This document shows, one piece after another, positions 32,176 through 36,414 of a stretch of 36,414 bases of DNA. The DNA lies in contig CAMWVP010000014.1 of the NCBI GenBank assembly GCA_947177735.1, positions 1-36,414 of the forward strand, read 5' to 3'. Below the pieces are notes generated by a model that saw only the letters and a program-made list of their open reading frames with translations, made no database searches and had not been told where the DNA came from. How positions within the stretch are numbered: the first letter of the stretch is position 1; the number at the start of each line of letters is the position of its first letter. The translations under genes were made by a program, and so were the position numbers. The stretch comes from an uncultured Clostridia bacterium. GTDB lineage: Bacteria; Bacillota; Clostridia; Oscillospirales; Ruminococcaceae.

Positions 32176-34072
32176 ACAGATTTGCCAATGCCTCTGCGGA
32201 CTGCTCCCAATCCTCCATTGCCGTCTCCTGTTCGACGCGAAGCCGTTCGATCTCCTCCGACAGCTCCATCGCCGCTTGATAATCCGTAAGCGCGGAGAGC
32301 TCGTCGGCTTTCGCGGCGATCTGTGCGTCAAGCTCCTCAATGCGCTTCTCGAGCCGCGAGACCTTGCCCGCGAGCTTTCGGCGCTCGCTCTCGCGCTCCT
32401 TGCGCTGCTTGTAGTCGAGCGCCTGCTCGGACTTTTTCGGCTTCTCGGCGGGAGCGTTCGCAATAGCCTCCTGCTGCTTTTCGAGGTAGTAGTCGTAGTT
32501 CCCGAGGTAGCTCTCCGCGCCGTTCTCGGTCAGCTTGTACACGCGGTCGGCGAGCTTGTTTATGAGGTAACGGTCGTGCGAGATGATGAACAGCGTGCCG
32601 TCGTAGCTCAGCAGCGCGTTCTCGAGCGCCTCGCAGGACGTTATGTCCAGGTGGTTGGTGGGCTCGTCGAGGAGCAGGAAATTCGCCCCCGAGAGCATCA
32701 GCTTCAGCAGCGCCACCCTCGCACGCTCGCCGCCCGACAGCTCGGAGATGAGCTTGTAGATGTCGTCGCCCTTGAACAGGAACGCCGCCAGCGCTGTCCG
32801 CACCGCCGTTTCGGTCATCTTCGGGTACGCGTCCCAGACCTCGTCGAGCGCGGATTTGCTCTCGGTGAGCCCGCGCTGCGCCTGGTCGAAGTAGCCGACC
32901 TGCACGCGCGCGCCGAACCTGAACGTGCCGAGATCGGCGCTGTACTGCCCCATAAGCACGCGGAACAGCGAGGTCTTGCCGCAGCCGTTGCCGCCGATGA
33001 GGAACACGCGCTCGCCCTTTTTAATATCCAGATCGACGCTTCTGAACAGCGTTTTCCCGTCGAACCCGAGCGCGAGACCGTTCGTCTCGAGCACGTCGTT
33101 TCCGCACCCGTCCGCCGCCTTGAACGAGAACTTTATCGCCTCGGGAGCGTCTTCGGGCTTGTCGAGAGTCTCCTCGAGACGGTCTATGGACTTCTGCTTG
33201 CTCGCTATCGTGACGTAGTTGTGCGCCTGATTCCAGCGCTTCTGCTGCTCGATAATGCCCTCTATGCGCTTTATCTCCTTGACGGTGGAATCGTACACCT
33301 TCTGCCGGCGCTCCGTGTCCTCGGCTTTCAGCGCGAGGTAGCGCGTGTAGTTGCCCTTGTAGTCACGGATATGGCGGTTTTCAAGCTCGATGGTGCGCTC
33401 CGTCACCTTGTCGAGGAAGTAGCGGTCGTGCGAGATGACGATATACGCGCCGCGGTAGTCCCCGAGGAACTTTTCGAGCCACTCAACCGACTGTATGTCC
33501 AGATGGTTGGTGGGCTCGTCGAGCAGCAGCAGATCCGCCTCCGAGAGCAAAAGCTTCGCGAGCTGCAATTTACTGCGCTGACCGCCCGAGAGTACCTGCG
33601 TATTCAGCTTCAGATCGCTCTCCGAGAAGCCCAGACCGCCCAGCGCTGCGGCTGTGCGGCTCTTGTAGGTGAGCCCGCCGCCGCGCTCGAAGCTCTCCTG
33701 CAGCGCGGTCATCTCCTCGATGACCGCGGGGGAGCTGTCTCCGTAGTCTATCTTGTCGTGCAGCTCGGCAAGCCGCATTTCCGCCTCCTCAAGCTCGGCG
33801 AAAACGGTCAGCGCCTCGTCATAGAGGGTCTTGGAGCTGTCCTTACACGCGAACTGCTCCATAAACCCGACGCGGCAGCCGCCCGCAATGTGAATACTGC
33901 CGCCGTCGGGGGAGAGCTCTCCTTTCAGAAGGCGGAACAGCGTGGTCTTGCCGCTGCCGTTGACGCCGACAAAGCCTATTTTCTCGCCCTCGTACACCGA
34001 CAGCTCCGCGCCCGAAAACAGCGTCCTGTCCGCGAACGACATCGAGATATCATTCAAACCCAAAAGTAACAT
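32168..34072 (-). CDS. ABC-F family ATPase
   Basis: A 634-aa cytoplasmic protein with two ABC domains and no membrane segment, hence ABC-F: translation factors that act at the ribosomal E-site, some giving antibiotic resistance. First domain: GVNGSGKTT (about residue 37), LSGGQRSKLQLAKLL, LLLDEPTNHLD. Second: GGNGCGKTS (about 362), LSGGERARVALLKLM, LLLDEPTNHLD. A linker between them contains the P-site tRNA-interaction motif. A C-terminal coiled coil (about 555-625) is typical of Uup/YdiF-like members. The last three codons and stop lie in a palindromic element. Not clearly EttA; subfamily not settled. Confidence 0.93.
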   Translation of the reverse strand: MLLLGLNDISMSFADRTLFSGAELSVYEGEKIGFVGVNGSGKTTLFRLLKGELSPDGGSIHIAGGCRVGFMEQFACKDSSKTLYDEALTVFAELEEAEMRLAELHDKIDYGDSSPAVIEEMTALQESFERGGGLTYKSRTAAALGGLGFSESDLKLNTQVLSGGQRSKLQLAKLLLSEADLLLLDEPTNHLDIQSVEWLEKFLGDYRGAYIVISHDRYFLDKVTERTIELENRHIRDYKGNYTRYLALKAEDTERRQKVYDSTVKEIKRIEGIIEQQKRWNQAHNYVTIASKQKSIDRLEETLDKPEDAPEAIKFSFKAADGCGNDVLETNGLALGFDGKTLFRSVDLDIKKGERVFLIGGNGCGKTSLFRVLMGQYSADLGTFRFGARVQVGYFDQAQRGLTESKSALDEVWDAYPKMTETAVRTALAAFLFKGDDIYKLISELSGGERARVALLKLMLSGANFLLLDEPTNHLDITSCEALENALLSYDGTLFIISHDRYLINKLADRVYKLTENGAESYLGNYDYYLEKQQEAIANAPAEKPKKSEQALDYKQRKERESERRKLAGKVSRLEKRIEELDAQIAAKADELSALTDYQAAMELSEEIERLRVEQETAMEDWEQSAEALANLST

Positions 34073-34166
34073 CGCATATCCTTTTCCCGTTAATACCGAT
34101 CACCGTTAAAATACCCGACAAGATTTTTGCAAAGATGTCTGCTTTTTAGCGGGGCGCGGTATTATC

Positions 34167-34197
34167 GGCTTTTCCCCGCCTACGGCAGGGAAAAGCC
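34167..34197. repeat. REP-like GC palindrome
   Basis: GGCTTTTCCCCGCC, loop TAC, GGCAGGGAAAAGCC (one mismatch). Lies in the gap 34073-34279 upstream of the ABC-F gene (minus strand). The AT-rich tail is not clear on either side. I see no promoter that I would defend in this gap. Confidence 0.75.
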
Positions 34198-34234
34198 ATC
34201 TAATCAGTGGTTCATTAGTATATAAACACCGATA

Positions 34235-34257
34235 AGCCGCACAGGCGATGTGCGGCT
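34235..34257 (-). terminator. Hairpin after the lipoprotein gene
   Basis: AGCCGCACA, loop GGCGA, TGTGCGGCT: a perfect 9-bp stem 22 nt beyond the stop on the minus strand, followed on that strand by TATCGGTGTTTATA rather than a clean T-run. Confidence 0.6.
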
Positions 34258-34279
34258 GTTGTCAGTGAGGTTCACCGTT

Positions 34280-35485
34280 TTATTTGCTGTTCTTGCTGTT
34301 TCTCTTGTTGACCTTTTCGGGGTCGTACTTCTTGTCGACAAGGTAATCGTCCTTCTCGACGGCGTAGCTCTGACAGGTGAGCTCGACCATCGAGTCGTAT
34401 TCTTCGCCCTTTATCGCCTTGCGCGCGGCTTCGTCATTGTTCTCTTTCCAGGTTTCCTTGGTCGTGACGTCCTCGCGGGCAACGACATATACAGCGCTGT
34501 CTGTCTCGAACACAGACGCTTTTCCGTCGGCAGCCGCGTTCCAGATGTACTCGGTCAGCTTCTCATCGAGCGTGGAGTTGGTCTTGGAGATGAACTGATC
34601 GATATCCTCCTCTTTTTCCGCCTTTTCCGCTGTAGCCTCGTCTACGGCTTTCTGAACGTATTCGTCCTTGGAAAGACCGTTGGCGGTGTGCTCGTCGTAG
34701 GAGTCCTCGGCGTCCGCCTTTGCCTTGTCGCGGGCTGCCTCGAGGTCGATCTCGTACTTCACGTCGATAAAGCTCTCTGAGCCGTTCAGTCTGTCGACAT
34801 ATGCCTTAGCCTTGTCATTTACAGCCTGCTTTTCCTCGTCGGTCGCGGTGTGATTTTCCGCCGCGTAGTCGGCGTAGCTGAGCGTGAGCATTTTCACGGC
34901 GGCGTAGTTCTCGGTGAGGTATTCGTTGATCTCGTCCGCGGTCACGGGGTAAGTGCCGTCCGCGCCGTAGAAGTGCATAAACAGCTTATCGGAGAGCGCG
35001 TTCACTCTTCTTATTTCCTTTAACGAATCGAGACCGATGCCCATCGACTCGTAGTACTGCCCCATCGTGTTGAAGCCGAACATATACTGCACGTAGAGGT
35101 TATCCTCGTCCCAGGTCGTCTGGAGGTCGCGGTTCATCTCGGCGATCTCGTCGTCGGAGACGGTGACGCCGTTCTCATCGGACATACGCTGCACCGCAAC
35201 GTACTTGCGCACCTGCTTCATCGTTTCCTCTTTTATCCAGTCGGACGCGGACTTGCCCTCTACCGTCTCGCTGAACACGTCGATCTCGGAGGTGTTGTCG
35301 TCCTTTTCCTCCTGTATCTTCGAGCTTGCGCTTGTGTAAGCGGTCTGCTGGAACGACAGATACACGCCGTTGCGTATGCTCATGCCGTCCACCGTCATCA
35401 GATAACCCTTATCGCAGCCGCACAGCGACGCCGTAAGCGCCAGCGCGAGCACGCCCGCGGCAGTCTTCTTGAAACCGAACTTCAT
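34280..35485 (-). CDS. Lipoprotein, PrsA/SurA-like foldase family
   Basis: A 401-aa exported lipoprotein. Residues 1-24 form a signal peptide ending in a lipobox (LCGC, C24 as lipidated cysteine), so it is anchored on the outer face of the membrane. The long helical, highly acidic body recalls the SurA/PrsA N-terminal chaperone domain: VDGMSIRNGVYLSFQQTAY and the helices around 80-200. I do not see a clear parvulin PPIase domain, so it may be chaperone-only. The very Lys-rich tail is unusual. It follows the 268-aa membrane protein by 17 nt and probably shares its transcript. Confidence 0.85.
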   Translation of the reverse strand: MKFGFKKTAAGVLALALTASLCGCDKGYLMTVDGMSIRNGVYLSFQQTAYTSASSKIQEEKDDNTSEIDVFSETVEGKSASDWIKEETMKQVRKYVAVQRMSDENGVTVSDDEIAEMNRDLQTTWDEDNLYVQYMFGFNTMGQYYESMGIGLDSLKEIRRVNALSDKLFMHFYGADGTYPVTADEINEYLTENYAAVKMLTLSYADYAAENHTATDEEKQAVNDKAKAYVDRLNGSESFIDVKYEIDLEAARDKAKADAEDSYDEHTANGLSKDEYVQKAVDEATAEKAEKEEDIDQFISKTNSTLDEKLTEYIWNAAADGKASVFETDSAVYVVAREDVTTKETWKENNDEAARKAIKGEEYDSMVELTCQSYAVEKDDYLVDKKYDPEKVNKRNSKNSK

Positions 35486-35502
35486 TAAAAATTCCTCCCG
35501 TA

Positions 35503-36309
35503 TTATAATTTATGTCCTTCGATAAATCTGACCGACATTATCGTATTCTTTTTATCCCAGCGGTTTATCGTGTACTCCATCGTCTTATCCGCGGTGACCT
35601 CGAAATCCATATCCTCGATCGCCATCGTGAACGACGGAGGCAGATATTCCACCGTCAGCACGTACGTTCCGTGATCCTCGGTCATTCCGACTATGCGCGG
35701 CGAGTAGTTCAGGTAGCGCATATTGCTCGGGCAGTTGTACATATGGTTCGCCTCGTCGTAGTAGAAGCGAGAGTCGCCCGAGCCGACGGTCTGGTGAGTG
35801 AGCGTCGAGCCCGTTCCGAACAGCTCCTTGCACGACACGCTGATGTCGTACTCGGGAATGTTGTAGTCACCGGTGTCGCCCTTGGGGTAGGCTGTTATAT
35901 CCTTGTTTACCAGAATATTCCATATCGAGCAGCTCACCTTTGCGGAGTTGGATATCTCGCTCTCATTCTCGAACGGAGCAACGTCGTTTGCCACGACGGG
36001 CAGCAGAAACCGCGTGAACTCGGTTTTCAGCGAGGTGTTGCTCATAATATCGCGCACCACGCCCGAGACCGCCCTTACGCTCGCGATACACCCGATGACC
36101 GCCATTATCACCACAAACACCGCGAAGCCGAAGAAAAACTTATGCTTGCGGGGGTCGCGGGCGATCTTCATATCGTCGTCGGGTACGTTTCCGAGGTCGG
36201 CGATGTCGCTTTCTATGTCCGGCTCGCTCTCGGTGGAGCCGAACAGCTCGTTTATCACGTCCTCGCTATGCTTCTCGCGCGGAGTGATCTTCCTGTTTTT
36301 TTTCGCCAT
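35503..36309 (-). CDS. Single-pass membrane protein of unknown function
   Basis: A 268-aa protein with a charged cytoplasmic N-terminus (residues 1-55), one transmembrane segment (FFFGFAVFVVIMAVIGCIASV, shown in part as FGFAVFVVIMAVIGC, about 58-80) and an extracellular C-terminal domain of about 185 residues. That domain has two or three cysteines that might form disulfides. No family recognised. AAAGGAG precedes the ATG. Its upstream region contains a REP-like palindrome with the same tail as the window start. Probably cotranscribed with the lipoprotein. Confidence 0.75.
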   Translation of the reverse strand: MAKKNRKITPREKHSEDVINELFGSTESEPDIESDIADLGNVPDDDMKIARDPRKHKFFFGFAVFVVIMAVIGCIASVRAVSGVVRDIMSNTSLKTEFTRFLLPVVANDVAPFENESEISNSAKVSCSIWNILVNKDITAYPKGDTGDYNIPEYDISVSCKELFGTGSTLTHQTVGSGDSRFYYDEANHMYNCPSNMRYLNYSPRIVGMTEDHGTYVLTVEYLPPSFTMAIEDMDFEVTADKTMEYTINRWDKKNTIMSVRFIEGHKL

Positions 36310-36376
36310 TATTTCTCCTTTATTTAAGGAAAACTTGAATAAATCGTTTTCCTTATTTTCTAAAGCACTATTTTAT

Positions 36377-36409
36377 GCGGTTTTCCCCGCCGACGGCGGG
36401 GGAAACCGC
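36377..36409. repeat. REP-like GC palindrome, best-preserved copy
   Basis: GCGGTTTTCCCCGCC, loop GAC, GGCGGGGGAAACCGC (15-bp stem, one G-T). The tail on the left (read on the minus strand CATAAAATAGTGCTTTA, later AAAACGATTT) resembles the sequence after the half-copy at position 1 (CATAAAATAAGGCTTTA, AAAACGATTT). It lies upstream of the minus-strand gene at 36309. Confidence 0.9.
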
Positions 36410-36414
36410 CATTA

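Noticed and set aside
32126-34069. A 647-codon open frame on the plus strand
   Set aside because: It is antisense to the ABC-F gene, which has all expected motifs. High GC in third positions keeps the opposite strand free of stops. The translation is Leu/Arg/Val-rich with no domain.
36300-36376. SigA promoter for the gene at 36309
   Set aside because: AT-rich hexamers are present but no -35/-10 pair at 16-18 nt is convincing, so I did not list one.

Overview
The window looks like the chromosome of a Gram-positive anaerobe of the class Clostridia, most like Ruminococcus and other Oscillospiraceae. The reasons are the dnaG-rpoD and pth-mfd gene orders, a Rex redox repressor, strong AGGAGG-type ribosome binding sites, TTGACA-N17-TATAAT promoters, GC-rich coding sequence with AT-rich intergenic gaps, and some TTG and GTG starts. 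I see no rRNA, tRNA, CRISPR array, prophage or transposase gene. Most genes are core chromosomal genes. The unusual content is mainly intergenic.

Layout. 1-5400: a coiled-coil protein, a polytopic membrane protein, a phosphoglucomutase-type enzyme (pgcA), ribosomal protein L31 (rpmE) and a YigZ/IMPACT protein. 5640-10810: a dGTPase-like HD hydrolase, then primase (dnaG) overlapping a primary sigma factor gene, then a second, closely similar sigma factor gene beyond a 212-bp imperfect palindrome. 10840-13890: an MFS exporter behind an attenuator-like leader with a 13-codon ORF, and a divergent, self-regulated TetR plus CPBP-protease pair. 14070-18050: a likely transcription unit of a ribbon-helix-helix protein, an HD phosphohydrolase and the ClpB disaggregase. 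18056-19546: an XRE repressor, a small ORF and a zinc-ribbon membrane protein. 19700-24870: an operon of aconitase, three small genes, isocitrate dehydrogenase and Rex, with a Rex-box-like sequence on its own promoter. 25060-27310: a small protein plus XRE/Gly-rich repeat protein pair, facing a radical SAM protein and an overlapping 57-aa gene. 27580-36310, all minus strand: mfd, pth and a small membrane protein, then an ABC-F ATPase, a PrsA/SurA-like lipoprotein and a membrane-anchored protein.

How the genes work together. The clearest circuit is the acn-icd-rex operon. Its -35 box lies inside an 18-bp sequence matching the Rex operator pattern at nearly every position, so NADH/NAD status could control aconitase, isocitrate dehydrogenase and Rex itself. 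Nearly the same promoter segment is repeated about 1.1 kb upstream, driving the zinc-ribbon membrane protein.

The intergenic spaces hold at least four families of structured repeats. They are a REP-like GC palindrome with an AT-rich tail (six copies plus a degenerate one), two 106-bp nested-hairpin elements with compensatory arm changes, two long (145 and 212 bp) palindromic elements sharing a core, and a run of six tight hairpins behind mfd. All functional statements rest on motif recognition by eye; no database search or folding calculation was run.
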